From JABJAG01 sp965222215 (GTDB lineage Bacteria > Pseudomonadota > Alphaproteobacteria > UBA6615), in assembly GCA_965222215.1 (NCBI GenBank), contig OZ244931.1, positions 3,472,001 through 3,536,000 of the forward strand: 64,000 bases of DNA, given 5' to 3'. This document shows positions 24,788-36,747 of the stretch, one piece after another. Both the position numbers and the translations under genes were made by a program. Each line of letters opens with the position of its first letter. The first letter of the stretch is position 1. Under the pieces are notes generated by a model. That model made no database searches. It saw only the letters and a program-made list of their open reading frames with translations, and had not been told where the DNA came from.

Positions 24788-25171
24788 CTACTGATCGCGC
24801 AACCGGTCGATCGCACGGCGTTCGCGCTTGGTCGGCCGTCCGGCCCCGGACGGCCGGACCCCGGCGACAGGCGGCCGCTCCGCGCGCGGCGGCACGGGGG
24901 GAGACATATCCTCGTACAGCGCCTGCGCTTCCGGCGCGGGACCGCGGCGGGTGCCCAGCGCGACGATCCTGATGACGCGAATGCGCGGGCCCTGGGCGAA
25001 GGTCAGCACATCGCCCGTCCGGATCGCCTGGTTCGATTTGCTGACCGGTTGCCGGTTCACCCGCACCTGTCCCCCCCGGCACATGGCCGTGGCGAGGCTA
25101 CGGGTCTTGCAAAAGCGCGCATACCAGAGCCACTTGTCGAGCCGCAGGCTTTCGGGCGGCGCGTCCGTCAA
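24788..25171 (-). CDS. S4-domain RNA-binding protein (HslR-like)
   Basis: This 127-residue protein has an S4 RNA-binding domain at about 8-70 ('LRLDKWLWYARFCKTRSLA', 'GGQVRVNRQPVSKSNQAIRTGD') and a basic, proline-rich tail. HslR-type proteins bind stalled 50S subunits that carry peptidyl-tRNA. The start codon is TTG, overlapping the stop of the helicase gene (TTGA), so it is translated from the same mRNA as the helicase. Confidence 0.88.
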   Translation of the reverse strand: MTDAPPESLRLDKWLWYARFCKTRSLATAMCRGGQVRVNRQPVSKSNQAIRTGDVLTFAQGPRIRVIRIVALGTRRGPAPEAQALYEDMSPPVPPRAERPPVAGVRPSGAGRPTKRERRAIDRLRDQ

Positions 25172-27723
25172 CGCATCCGGTCCTTCAGTTCCTGCAACTT
25201 CGCAAAGGGTGAATCGGGATCGGGCGCTTTCTCGCGCGGCGGCTTGCCCGCGCCCCCCTTCTTCGCGCGGTTCCCCTGCGGACGGGGACCACCCCTGCCG
25301 CCCGGCTTGCCACGGGCCTTGCGTTTGGCGCGCGGCCGGCGCGACGCCTTGATGCCGTCCTCCTCCTCGCGCACCTCATACCCGAAGCTGCGCAGCATCT
25401 CCGCGAAGACGTCGGCGGGCGCATCGATCCGCGACAGGATATCGGGATTGACGGCGAACTCCCCCTCTTTCGTGCCGCGCCGCATCGCGGCCAGCATGCG
25501 CTCCAGCTCGTCGGCGCGGATCGCGATAGGGCCCGCCGGGCAAAAACCGAGCGAGAGGTACCAGTTGTCGTCGACGCCTTCCGTGCGCGGCATCGCCGTC
25601 GCACCGCCGTCCGGCAGCGCCTCCGCGACATCCTTGCGAATACGGAACAGCATGGCCTTGAGCGCCATCACGCGGCCCTTGAGCATCGCCGGCAGATAGG
25701 CCGACGCCACCCCGATCCGCACACCGGCGCGTGCCAGCGCTTTCTTGTCTTCCTCGTCGAGATGCGCGCCGGGATCGTCCCCGCGCTCGCGCAGGGCGCA
25801 CCCGAGACCCTCGCCGAGCCGGAAGGCCAGCCCGCGCGCCGCGCCCGAAAACTCCGTCTGCGAGAGCGCGAACAACGGCGCGAGTTCGACACCGAGATGG
25901 GCATCGAGCCAGCCCTGGAGCCGCCGCCGCAATTCCTCGCGCAGCGGCGCATCGAGAAGCTCCGTCGACAACACCTCCACCGAGGGGTGCAGAATATCGC
26001 CGCCCGCACCGATCCGCGCGACGGGCGCATCCTGCCAGAGGATCTGCGCGTTCGCGTGGTCGAGAACGAATGCCCCGTCTTCGGACCCCGTGAGCGCGGC
26101 GATCCGTGTGCGGATAGCCTCCCTCACGGCGCGGTTCGCGGCTGCCATGAGCCGCGGGCTGGCCGCGACATCATCGTCGGCCGGTACAAATCGAAAACCA
26201 TCAAGACGCCCCACTTCCTCGCTTTCCACCGTAACTTTGCCGTCTTCGGACAATCCGGCAAGCAGTTCCTTGTTCTCGCGCAGGCGCCGCGTCAACACGG
26301 CCGTCTTGCGATCGACGAAACGCTGGGTCAACCGCTCGTGCAACGCGTCCGACAGCTTGTCTTCGAGCGCGCGCGCGCGCGCCTGCCAGTCGTCCGCATC
26401 GTCCAGCCAGCTTCGCCGGTGGGTGATATAGGACCATGTCCGCACCCCGGCGATCCGCGCCATCAGGGTATCGATGTCGCCGTCCGTCCGGTCGAACTGG
26501 CCGATCGACCGCTCGATCCAATCTCCCGGAATGGTCGCGGCATCGCGGACCAGAAACCGGAAAATGCGACCGACCAGGCGCGGGTGATTGCCCGAAAGAT
26601 CGCCGCTGAAATCGGGAATCTGGCACACGTCCCAGAGCAGGCGCACAGCTTCGGGGTTCGAGGCCGCGACCTGGATGTCCTCATGTTCGCAGACCGTGAC
26701 GAGCGCGTTGTAGTCGTCGGCGGTGCGCGCGCGCCGGAGTTCCGGGCGGGGCGGACGAACATCGAGGCTGCGCCGCAGCGCATCCGGCGACGAATAGTCG
26801 AGCTTGTTCGAGCGCCAGTACACGGTCTTCGCCGCCTGAAAGTTGTGGTCCTGCACGGCGTCGATCAGTTCCTGATCGAACGGTTCCTGCTCGGCGGTCG
26901 GGCCGAAGGTGCCATCCTCTGTATGCCGGCCCGCGCGCCCCGCGATCTGCGCCACCTCGGCCGGCATCAGACGGCGAAACCCCTGCCCGTCGAACTTGGT
27001 GATCGAGGAAAACCCGACATGGGCGATGTTCATGTTGAGGCCCATGCCGATGGCATCGGTGGCGACGAGGTATTCGACTTCGCCCGCTTCGTACATCGCG
27101 ACCTGGGCGTTCCGGGTCCGCGGGCTCAACGCGCCGAGCACGACGGCGGCCCCGCCGCGCTGCCGGCGCAGAAGTTCGGCCAGCGCGTAGACGTTGGCGG
27201 CCGAGAACGCGACGACGGCACTGCGCGGCGGCAGGCGGGTGAGCTTGCGAAAACCGCCATAACTGAGACGCGAGAAACGCTCACGCCGCTCGAACGTGGC
27301 GTCGGGCACGAGCTTGCGGATGATCGGCGCCATGGTTTCGGCGCCGAGCAGCATGGTTTCTTCCGTCCCGCGTGCGTGCAGAAGGCGGTCCGTAAAGACA
27401 TGCCCGCGTTCGGCATCGGCGCAAAGCTGCACCTCGTCGATGGCCAGGAATTCGACGCTGAGGTCGCTCGGCATCGCCTCGACCGTGCACAGATAGTAGC
27501 GCGGGTTGGGCGGGATGATCCGCTCTTCGCCGGTGATCAGCGCCGCCGCGCCCTCCCCCTTCAGCCGGACCACGCGGTCGTAGTTTTCCCGCGCGAGCAG
27601 GCGCAGGGGAAACCCGATCATGCCCGACTGGTGGCCCAGCATGCGGTCGATGGCGAGGTAGGTCTTGCCGGTGTTTGTCGGCCCGAGAACCGCGCGGATC
27701 GTGGGCCTGCTGTCGAACGACAT
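25168..27723 (-). CDS. Suv3-like DEAD/DEAH-box RNA helicase
   Basis: This 851-residue protein has Walker A 'GPTNTGKTYLAIDRM', a DEAD-like box 'AIDEVQLC', and helicase C-terminal motifs 'ATDAIGMGLNM' and 'QIAGRAGRH'. This is the layout of mitochondrial Suv3 RNA helicases and their alphaproteobacterial relatives. The C-terminal 50 residues are very basic (KRKARGKPGGRG-like) and probably bind RNA. It leads a transcription unit with the S4 protein gene. The 686-residue plus-strand ORF over it is a shadow. Confidence 0.92.
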   Translation of the reverse strand: MSFDSRPTIRAVLGPTNTGKTYLAIDRMLGHQSGMIGFPLRLLARENYDRVVRLKGEGAAALITGEERIIPPNPRYYLCTVEAMPSDLSVEFLAIDEVQLCADAERGHVFTDRLLHARGTEETMLLGAETMAPIIRKLVPDATFERRERFSRLSYGGFRKLTRLPPRSAVVAFSAANVYALAELLRRQRGGAAVVLGALSPRTRNAQVAMYEAGEVEYLVATDAIGMGLNMNIAHVGFSSITKFDGQGFRRLMPAEVAQIAGRAGRHTEDGTFGPTAEQEPFDQELIDAVQDHNFQAAKTVYWRSNKLDYSSPDALRRSLDVRPPRPELRRARTADDYNALVTVCEHEDIQVAASNPEAVRLLWDVCQIPDFSGDLSGNHPRLVGRIFRFLVRDAATIPGDWIERSIGQFDRTDGDIDTLMARIAGVRTWSYITHRRSWLDDADDWQARARALEDKLSDALHERLTQRFVDRKTAVLTRRLRENKELLAGLSEDGKVTVESEEVGRLDGFRFVPADDDVAASPRLMAAANRAVREAIRTRIAALTGSEDGAFVLDHANAQILWQDAPVARIGAGGDILHPSVEVLSTELLDAPLREELRRRLQGWLDAHLGVELAPLFALSQTEFSGAARGLAFRLGEGLGCALRERGDDPGAHLDEEDKKALARAGVRIGVASAYLPAMLKGRVMALKAMLFRIRKDVAEALPDGGATAMPRTEGVDDNWYLSLGFCPAGPIAIRADELERMLAAMRRGTKEGEFAVNPDILSRIDAPADVFAEMLRSFGYEVREEEDGIKASRRPRAKRKARGKPGGRGGPRPQGNRAKKGGAGKPPREKAPDPDSPFAKLQELKDRMR

Positions 27724-27837
27724 AACTCGGTTTCTCTGTGCGGCGGTGCGTCCCGCACGAAATTACGCTTGCCGGGATTCAACACAAGGTGGCTTAGTCG
27801 CGGTAGCATTGCATTGTCCTAGAACAAGGCGCTTCCC

Positions 27838-29544
27838 GTGACTGCCGACGATCCATCGAACCCGGCCTCCGCGGTCATCTACTACATGCCGGACGGTTAC
27901 ACCATGTCCGGCCGCCGCCTCATGGGACGGCAGTCGGCCGGCGCCAGCTTCCTGACGGGCTACGCCCGCCACGGCGCGACCCGCGACATGGTCTGCATGG
28001 CGCCCGACCGCAAGGCCGCCGAAACCTTCGCCCAGGGCATGCAGGCGGACGCGGCGGCGGCGGGCCGGCCACTGGACAGCGCACGCTGGATCCCGTTCGA
28101 GAACCCCGAGCGTCTCGCCGGGACGGGCTGTCTCTTCTATCCGAGCCCGACGGTTGCCGAACATGCCTGGCTGCGCCGCTATCACGACCAGCGCGCCTGG
28201 AGCATCTGCGGGATCACCCACACGACGGCCAGCGACACGGTGATGGAAGCGATCGGCACTTTCGCAACGGCACCGCTGCAAAGCTGGGATGCCGTGATCT
28301 GCACCTCGCAGGCCGTGCACGACATGGTGGAGGGCCTGCTCGATCGCTGGCTCGACTATCTGGACGCGCGCCTGAACACCCAGCAACCCCGTCCCGAACG
28401 CCTGCAGCTGCCGATCATCCCGCTGGGCGTCAACACCGACGGGTTCGCGCGCGATGACGGCGCGCGCGCTGCCTTTCGCCGGGAACGGAATATTCCGGAC
28501 GACGCGGTGACCGCCCTCTTCCTGGGCCGCCTGTCGGCAACCGCCAAGGCGCACCCGCTGCCGATGTTCCTGGGCCTTCAGGCCGCGCAGGAGAATGCGG
28601 AACGCCCCGTCCACCTGATCCTGTCCGGCTGGTTCGAGACCGACGCCGAGCGCAAGCAGATCGAGGGACTGGCCCGCGAGACCTGTCCGGATGTCCCGGT
28701 CCACATCGTGGACGGCCGCGACGCCGGCGTGCGCCGCCAAGCATGGTCGGCTGCCGACTTCTTCACCTCCTTCTCGGACAACATCCAGGAGACCTTCGGG
28801 ATGACTCCCGTCGAGGCCATGGCGGCCGGACTGCCCGTGGTCATTACCGACTGGAACGGGTATCGCGACACGCTGGAAGACGGCGTGCAGGGCATTGCGG
28901 TGCCCACCCTGTCCGCGCCGCCGGGCGCGGGTTACGACCTCGCGGCGCGTTACCGGTCTGGCAAATACAGCTACGGCGGCTATATCGGCCGGGCCGCGCA
29001 GTTCACGGCGGTCGATATCGACAAGGCGGCCGAGGCCTATACCCGCATCGTCTCGGACGACGACCTGCGCCGGTCCATGGGCGAAGCCGGTCAACGGCGG
29101 GCGCGCGAACGCTACGACTGGTCGGTGATCATTCCCGAATACGAGGCCCTGTGGGCAGACCTGGCGGCACGACGGGAGAAAGACAGCGAGATCGCGCCGT
29201 GCGCGCCCGACGGACCCGCCGATCTTCTGCGCGACGACCCGTACCGGCTGTTCGAGGGCTATCCGACAAACCTGCTCGACGACGCCATGCTCGTCCGCCG
29301 CCGGATGCCGGACGCCGAACTCGACCGGCTGATCCGCTTCGACATCAATAGCGCCGTCGCCGGCCTGCTGCCCGACGCCCCGCAGACACGCGCCCTGCTG
29401 GCGGGGCTGCCCGAAGACCAGGCGATTGACGTCGCCAGCCTGATCGCGCAATCGGGTGCGGCGCGCGTGCCTGCGATGCGCGCGATTCTCTGGCTCGCGA
29501 AACTGGGAGTGGTGACAATCTCCCTGCCGGGCGCGGGGGGCTGA
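27838..29544 (+). CDS. Glycosyltransferase (GT4-like)
   Basis: This 568-residue protein has the GT-B signature 'ETFGMTPVEAMAAGLPVV' near 320-337 and 'RRRARERYDWSVIIPEYEALW'-type C-terminal sequence near 420. The last 120 residues are an additional helical region. The donor and acceptor cannot be read from sequence. The start is a GTG. It is divergent from the helicase gene, with 114 bases between them, and convergent with the DUF1223 gene nine bases away. No other cell-wall or exopolysaccharide genes are adjacent. Confidence 0.82.
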   Translation: MTADDPSNPASAVIYYMPDGYTMSGRRLMGRQSAGASFLTGYARHGATRDMVCMAPDRKAAETFAQGMQADAAAAGRPLDSARWIPFENPERLAGTGCLFYPSPTVAEHAWLRRYHDQRAWSICGITHTTASDTVMEAIGTFATAPLQSWDAVICTSQAVHDMVEGLLDRWLDYLDARLNTQQPRPERLQLPIIPLGVNTDGFARDDGARAAFRRERNIPDDAVTALFLGRLSATAKAHPLPMFLGLQAAQENAERPVHLILSGWFETDAERKQIEGLARETCPDVPVHIVDGRDAGVRRQAWSAADFFTSFSDNIQETFGMTPVEAMAAGLPVVITDWNGYRDTLEDGVQGIAVPTLSAPPGAGYDLAARYRSGKYSYGGYIGRAAQFTAVDIDKAAEAYTRIVSDDDLRRSMGEAGQRRARERYDWSVIIPEYEALWADLAARREKDSEIAPCAPDGPADLLRDDPYRLFEGYPTNLLDDAMLVRRRMPDAELDRLIRFDINSAVAGLLPDAPQTRALLAGLPEDQAIDVASLIAQSGAARVPAMRAILWLAKLGVVTISLPGAGG

Positions 29545-29553
29545 AAGCAGCGG

Positions 29554-30321
29554 TCAGCCGCCGCGCATGTCCACCATCGATGCGCCGAGAATGCGCCCCT
29601 GGCCGCGTTCCTGAACAAAAACGGCGCAGTTGGTCGGCAACGCGCCGGCGAGTTCCTGCAGCGACACGACCACATCGACCGGTGCGCCGTTCCAGCGCGC
29701 CACCGGGCGCAGCAACCGCACCACGTTGTAGTTGTTGAGCGTCCGTCCCCGGTTCTCGCCCCGGGTGACCTGGGTCACATGCTTGTCGTCGAAACGCACG
29801 AGAACGATTTCTGCCTCGCCCCGGTAGCGGGCCGTCGCGCCGGGAATGCGTACACGCACCTGGCTGTCCGAGATCCGGTCGATCTCGATGGGAACCCGGT
29901 CCCCGGCAATCGCGCGCGCCTGCTGAATGCCCGCGACAACCTTGCGCGGCTTGTTGCCCGAGGCCTGGTAGACACCGTCGATCACCATCTGCGGCGTGTA
30001 GACGTACGGCAGTCCGCGCTTGTCGAGGTAACGCTGCTGGCGCTGAGAAAAAAGCTCGCTCGCGAAAGGATCCCGCCAGCCCATGAAGTTCCAGTGATCG
30101 ACATGGAGGCTGAGCGCAAGAACGTCCTTCCGCTCGGCGAGCTTGCCAAGAAGCTCATCCGCGCCCGGACAGGAAGGACAGCCCTGCGAGGTGAACAGTT
30201 CAACGACCGTCACGGGTTCGCCCGCCTGCGCGGGGACCGTGCCGGCGGTCGTCGCGAGAGCGAACAACAACCCGGCCGCGGTGCGGGCAAGCGCCCTGCG
30301 GAAGTCCGGTGCCTTCAACAT
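29554..30321 (-). CDS. Exported DUF1223 thioredoxin-fold protein
   Basis: This 255-residue protein has a signal peptide (cleavage near 'PAQA/GEP') followed by 'VVELFTSQGCPSCPGADELL', a CPSC motif on a thioredoxin-like fold. DUF1223 proteins are periplasmic and of unknown function; a thiol-disulphide role is plausible. The ATG at 30321 is preferred to open upstream extension because it places the signal peptide first. It lies 58 bases downstream of acnA on the same strand. Confidence 0.82.
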   Translation of the reverse strand: MLKAPDFRRALARTAAGLLFALATTAGTVPAQAGEPVTVVELFTSQGCPSCPGADELLGKLAERKDVLALSLHVDHWNFMGWRDPFASELFSQRQQRYLDKRGLPYVYTPQMVIDGVYQASGNKPRKVVAGIQQARAIAGDRVPIEIDRISDSQVRVRIPGATARYRGEAEIVLVRFDDKHVTQVTRGENRGRTLNNYNVVRLLRPVARWNGAPVDVVVSLQELAGALPTNCAVFVQERGQGRILGASMVDMRGG

Positions 30322-30379
30322 GCCCCAGACTATGGGCGCCGCCCGCGTCACGAACCAATCAACAGACAGTGAGACCCGC

Positions 30380-33130
<2,751 letters not shown>

Positions 33131-33261
33131 TGACGCGCTCTCCTTGCCTTTGGAGGCTTCAAAAATCGTGGGTCGGGAGCTGACGCGCGGGTGGAGACCC
33201 GGCCGGCATCAGACGCCGCTGTTTATAGGCCAATCGCCCGGGGACTCCAAGGCGCGCGAGG

Positions 33262-34137
33262 TCACAAATCTTGCGACGGGCCGGGCCGGGTCATCTGCTC
33301 GGCAATATGGTCGGCAAGCGCGTGAACCGCCCCGCCCGCATCCGCCCGCGGCGGAATGAGGCCGATATCGACGATCGGGAGGGCCGGAAAACCTTCGTCC
33401 GGCGTCAGTTCGCGAAATTCCGCGGGCATGCTGCTGCGGGGCAAGATCGTCACCGCCAAGCCCGCCTCGACCGCGGTAACCAGTCCGGCCATGCTTTCGC
33501 TGGAGTAGGCGATACGGAACGACCGGCCGACCTCGTCCAGCGCGTCGCGCGACCATTCCCGGAAAATGCAGCCGGGCTCGAACACGGCAAGCGGCACCGG
33601 GTCGCGCTCATGCACGAGATGGCGCCGGGAGGTTGCCCAGACGACCGGTTCACGCCGCACAAGGCGGCACTGCTGGGGGACCATGGCGATGGTCGCAAGA
33701 CCTATGTCGATGTCCCCGTTCTCGTAACCGGCCGCGATCTTCGTACTGGTCTCGCAGCGCAGTTCCACTTCCACCTGCGGGTAGGTCTCCGCGAACTGAG
33801 ACAACACGTCGGGCAGAAACCCGCTCATGTAATCGTCGGGGACGCCGAGGCGCACGACCCCGACCACCTCGGGCCGGGAAATCGCGGTGAGCGCCTCGTC
33901 ATGCAGACGCAGGATACGGCGCGCATAGTCGACCAGCGCGACACCTTCGCGCGTCAGTTCCGAACGCCGGCCGACGCGCTCGAACAGCGCCTTGCCGACG
34001 GTCTCCTCCAGCCGCTTGATCTGCATGCTGACGGCCGACTGGGTGCGGTGCACCTGCTCGGCCGCGCGCGAGAAACTGCCGCTGTCCACCACCGCCAGCA
34101 GGGTGCGCAACTGCGCCAGATCGAGAGTTTCAGCCAT
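33262..34137 (-). CDS. LysR-family transcriptional regulator
   Basis: This 291-residue protein has the LysR helix-turn-helix at about 7-65 ('LRTLLAVVDSGSFSRAAEQVHRTQSAVSMQIKRLEE' region) and a substrate-binding domain. It reads away from a small ORF and a DUF1127 gene across an AT-rich stretch, which is the usual layout of a LysR target. The inducer is unknown. Confidence 0.9.
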   Translation of the reverse strand: MAETLDLAQLRTLLAVVDSGSFSRAAEQVHRTQSAVSMQIKRLEETVGKALFERVGRRSELTREGVALVDYARRILRLHDEALTAISRPEVVGVVRLGVPDDYMSGFLPDVLSQFAETYPQVEVELRCETSTKIAAGYENGDIDIGLATIAMVPQQCRLVRREPVVWATSRRHLVHERDPVPLAVFEPGCIFREWSRDALDEVGRSFRIAYSSESMAGLVTAVEAGLAVTILPRSSMPAEFRELTPDEGFPALPIVDIGLIPPRADAGGAVHALADHIAEQMTRPGPSQDL

Positions 34138-34154
34138 TTTTCAATACATCAATA

Positions 34155-34171
34155 ATTCTGATTTTTTGAAT
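34155..34171. promoter_or_regulatory. Candidate LysR operator
   Basis: ATTC-N9-GAAT lies in the AT-rich gap just upstream of the LysR gene and matches the T-N11-A pattern of LysR sites. A wider inverted repeat TTCAA (34140-34144) / TTGAA (34166-34170) overlaps it. No binding evidence exists. Confidence 0.35.
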
Positions 34172-34260
34172 AAATACTATTCGTTTGATTTAAGTGTCAA
34201 GCCGCGCGATATCACGGGTCCACGAACCCAGAGCTCAATGCCTGAGCCAGGAGAAAGCAG

Positions 34261-34404
34261 ATGGCCCGCATCGTCAGAGCATCCATGCGATACGTCACAC
34301 GGATCGGTCGCCGGGTACCCGTCAGGACAGGACGGCCCTCTTCCGAAACCCCGTTCGTCGAGGCGTACACACGCACCGGCGGGAGGCTCGGGATATGGCT
34401 GTAA
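34261..34404 (+). CDS. Small basic ORF (47 aa) overlapping the DUF1127 gene
   Basis: The ORF starts at an ATG seven bases after AGGAGA and ends inside the first codons of the DUF1127 gene, overlapping it by ten bases. The product is arginine-rich ('MARIVRASMRYVTRIGRRV') and matches no family I recognise. The strong ribosome binding site and the overlap suggest translational coupling: ribosomes leaving this ORF could reload on the DUF1127 start. It could be a leader peptide or a true microprotein. Confidence 0.5.
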   Translation: MARIVRASMRYVTRIGRRVPVRTGRPSSETPFVEAYTRTGGRLGIWL

Positions 34405-34706
34405 ACCGCTACAAGCCCTCCCGTCCGCGGCCGGTACCGGCATCGTCACGGGCGGCGCCGCGCGCCTGGACGCACCCGGCATTTCTGGTATTCGCGCGCT
34501 GGCATCGTGCATGGCGGGCCCACCGGACCCAGGTTCAGTGGCAGCGCGAACTTGCGGCGCTGGACGCGCGAATGCTGCGCGATGTGGGACTGGAACCGGC
34601 CGATGTCCGGCGCTTAACCCAGGTTGTTAAGAAACCGGCAGAATCCACAATTCCGCCTCAATACCTCCCCGGTCTCGCCAAACTGGCTCACCATCTTGAA
34701 GGCTGA
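34395..34706 (+). CDS. DUF1127 small protein
   Basis: This 103-residue protein ends in a DUF1127 domain ('LAALDARMLRDVGLEPADVRR'), an arginine-rich helix found in many alphaproteobacterial stress proteins. In Rhodobacter some DUF1127 proteins bind RNA and affect RNA turnover; whether this one does is unknown. The ATG at 34395 follows GGGAGG by eight bases. It is preceded by the overlapping small ORF and followed by a strong terminator. Confidence 0.8.
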   Translation: MAVNRYKPSRPRPVPASSRAAPRAWTHPAFLVFARWHRAWRAHRTQVQWQRELAALDARMLRDVGLEPADVRRLTQVVKKPAESTIPPQYLPGLAKLAHHLEG

Positions 34707-34791
34707 CCGGAAGCGTCCCCCATCAACGCTTCTGGCCAGCCTCCGAAGCTCCTGACCTCATCCCCTTGGTCCGGAGCTGATACAGGCCCTA

Positions 34792-34832
34792 AAGGCCGTC
34801 GGCACCCCCCAGCCGGCGGCCTTTTTCTTTTC
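34792..34832 (+). terminator. Rho-independent terminator of the DUF1127 transcript
   Basis: A 10-bp stem (34794-34803 with 34812-34821, one G-U) is followed by TTTTTCTTTT. The 85 bases before it are also rich in inverted repeats (AGCTCC/GGAGCT). Confidence 0.9.
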
Positions 34833-34845
34833 AAAACCCGAACCG

Positions 34846-35262
34846 CTAGGGCCGTTCGACAATCCCGAGCTGGGCGAGGAAATCGAGTGTATCGAATTCG
34901 TCCCACTCGTCGACGATCTTGCCGTCGCGGATCCGCATCACGTTGTTGAGCGAAATCTCGAACGTCTGTCCGGTTCCGGCACGGCCCATGAACTCACCAC
35001 TCTGGGTCCCGCGGACGATGGAGCGCGTCAGCACCATGTCACCCTCCGCGATCTGATCGACGATCTCGAACCGGTAGTCCGGAAACACATCGTGGATGCC
35101 CGCCTGGTTGGCCACATGGGTGGCCTTGTCCACCGGCCCCGGCGCGAGCGGAAAATGAAACACATGATCGTCGGCCATCAGGTCGGCGACCGCCTGCATG
35201 TTCCCTTTGCTGAATTCCTCGAAGAATGCGCGTGCAACCGCCTTGTTGTCTTCCAGCGACAT
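34846..35262 (-). CDS. SnoaL-like protein
   Basis: This 138-residue protein has the SnoaL/NTF2-like fold ('VARAFFEEFSKGNMQAVADLMADD', 'GIHDVFPDYRFEIVDQIAEGD', 'NVMRIRDGKIVDEWDEFD'). Such proteins include polyketide cyclases, isomerases and ligand-binding proteins, so function is not assigned. It stands alone on the minus strand between a terminator and ccmA. Confidence 0.8.
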   Translation of the reverse strand: MSLEDNKAVARAFFEEFSKGNMQAVADLMADDHVFHFPLAPGPVDKATHVANQAGIHDVFPDYRFEIVDQIAEGDMVLTRSIVRGTQSGEFMGRAGTGQTFEISLNNVMRIRDGKIVDEWDEFDTLDFLAQLGIVERP

Positions 35263-35379
35263 GGTTTCGACCCCCTTTTGAAAAAGTCCGTGATTGTCAC
35301 CCGCGATCAGCCTTTGTCAAAAGCCCCTTCCAGCACTAGGTTCGCGCGTCCGAGGATTGACCGAAGAGCGCAGGCGCCC

Positions 35380-36024
35380 GTGCAGGGACTGACCACACAC
35401 GATCTGGCATGTATTCGCGGCGAACGCGCGGTCTTCGCGGGCCTGAACCTGGCCGTGAATCCGGGCCGGGCGTTGTTGCTGTCAGGCGCCAACGGCAGCG
35501 GCAAGTCGAGCCTGCTGCGCGTTCTGGCGGGCCTGATCCCCGCCGCCGCGGGCCGTATAGAATGGGAAGGCGTCGATGTCAGCGAGGATCGCGACGCCCA
35601 GCGTTCGCGCATCGCCTATATCGGCCATGCCGACCCGTTGAAGCCCTCGATGACGGCCGCGGAAAACCTGGAGTTCTGGGCGCGCCTGTATGGCATGGAA
35701 CCGGAGGTCGAGGCCGCGCTCCACCAGTTTTCCATCGCCGCGCTGGCCGACGTGCCGGCGCGATATCTCTCGGCGGGCCAGAAACGCCGCCTCAACCTCG
35801 CGCGGCTCGCCATCGGCCAGAACTCCCCGGCCGGGCCGGCCCTGTGGCTGCTCGACGAACCGGCGACCGGGCTCGACCCGGGCGCGGTGTCGATGCTGGC
35901 GAATACGATCCTGGCGCATTTGTCCAACGAGGGGGTCGCCATCGTCTCGACCCATGGCGGCCGGCTCGACGAACTGCTCGACGCTCAGGCGGACCGGTTC
36001 AGCATCTCGGCGGACACCGCATGA
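35380..36024 (+). CDS. ccmA: Haem exporter ATP-binding protein CcmA
   Basis: This 214-residue ABC ATPase has Walker A 'GANGSGKSS', the signature 'LSAGQKRRLNLARL' (the AGQ/KRR form is typical of CcmA) and Walker B 'LWLLDEPATGLDP'. With CcmB and CcmC it drives release of haem-loaded CcmE for cytochrome c maturation. The GTG at 35380 is chosen because upstream in-frame sequence shows no conservation. The stop overlaps the ccmB ATG. Confidence 0.93.
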   Translation: MQGLTTHDLACIRGERAVFAGLNLAVNPGRALLLSGANGSGKSSLLRVLAGLIPAAAGRIEWEGVDVSEDRDAQRSRIAYIGHADPLKPSMTAAENLEFWARLYGMEPEVEAALHQFSIAALADVPARYLSAGQKRRLNLARLAIGQNSPAGPALWLLDEPATGLDPGAVSMLANTILAHLSNEGVAIVSTHGGRLDELLDAQADRFSISADTA

Positions 36025-36686
36025 TCGGGCTGCTTCTCCTCATCCGGCGCGAACTCAAGCTCGCATGGCGCGGCAGCACCGACGCGATCATCGCCGTCGT
36101 GTTCTTCGTTCTGGCCGCCGTGCTGTTTCCGTTCGGGGTGGGCACCGATCCGCAGATGCTGCCGCGCATCGGCGGCGGGATCATCTGGGTGGTCGCACTC
36201 CTTGCCGCCATGCTTTCGCTGGAGCGCATGTTCGCCGGCGACCATGACGACGGCAGCCTCGACCTCCTGTTCCTGTCGCCGGTCCCCCTGGGAACGCTGG
36301 CGCTCGCCAAGGCGATCGCCCACTGGCTTACCACCGGGATCCTGCTGCTGGTCGCCGCGCCGGTGCTGGCGCTGTTATACGACCTGCCCGGCGCCGCCAT
36401 CGGCGCGCTGGCGGCCTCCATGCTGCTGGGAACGCCTGTCCTCAGCCTGGTCGGCGGCATCGGGGCCGCGCTGACCCTGGGTGCACATCGCGGCGGCGTC
36501 CTGCTGGCGCTCCTGATCCTGCCGCTGTACATCCCGGTGCTGATTTTCGGCGCAGGCGCCATCGACGGCGCCGTTGCGGGACGACCCATCGCACCCCAAC
36601 TGATGGTTCTGGGCGGTTTCCTTCTCGCCGCGCTGGCGCTCGCGCCCTGGGCCACGGCAGCCGCGCTTCGCCAGGCCATCGAATGA
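36021..36686 (+). CDS. ccmB: Haem exporter membrane protein CcmB
   Basis: This 221-residue protein has six hydrophobic segments and the CcmB segment 'SLERMFAGDHDDGSLDLL' near 70-87. It is the membrane partner of CcmA in the system I cytochrome c maturation complex. Its ATG overlaps the ccmA stop. Confidence 0.95.
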   Translation: MIGLLLLIRRELKLAWRGSTDAIIAVVFFVLAAVLFPFGVGTDPQMLPRIGGGIIWVVALLAAMLSLERMFAGDHDDGSLDLLFLSPVPLGTLALAKAIAHWLTTGILLLVAAPVLALLYDLPGAAIGALAASMLLGTPVLSLVGGIGAALTLGAHRGGVLLALLILPLYIPVLIFGAGAIDGAVAGRPIAPQLMVLGGFLLAALALAPWATAAALRQAIE

Positions 36687-36747
36687 TGTGACACGTGCAG
36701 TAACGAGTGACTTGACCCCAACCCCATCACCGACGAAAAGTTCAACC

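Noticed and set aside
25762..27822. 686-codon plus-strand ORF
   Set aside because: Antisense shadow of the Suv3-like helicase gene.
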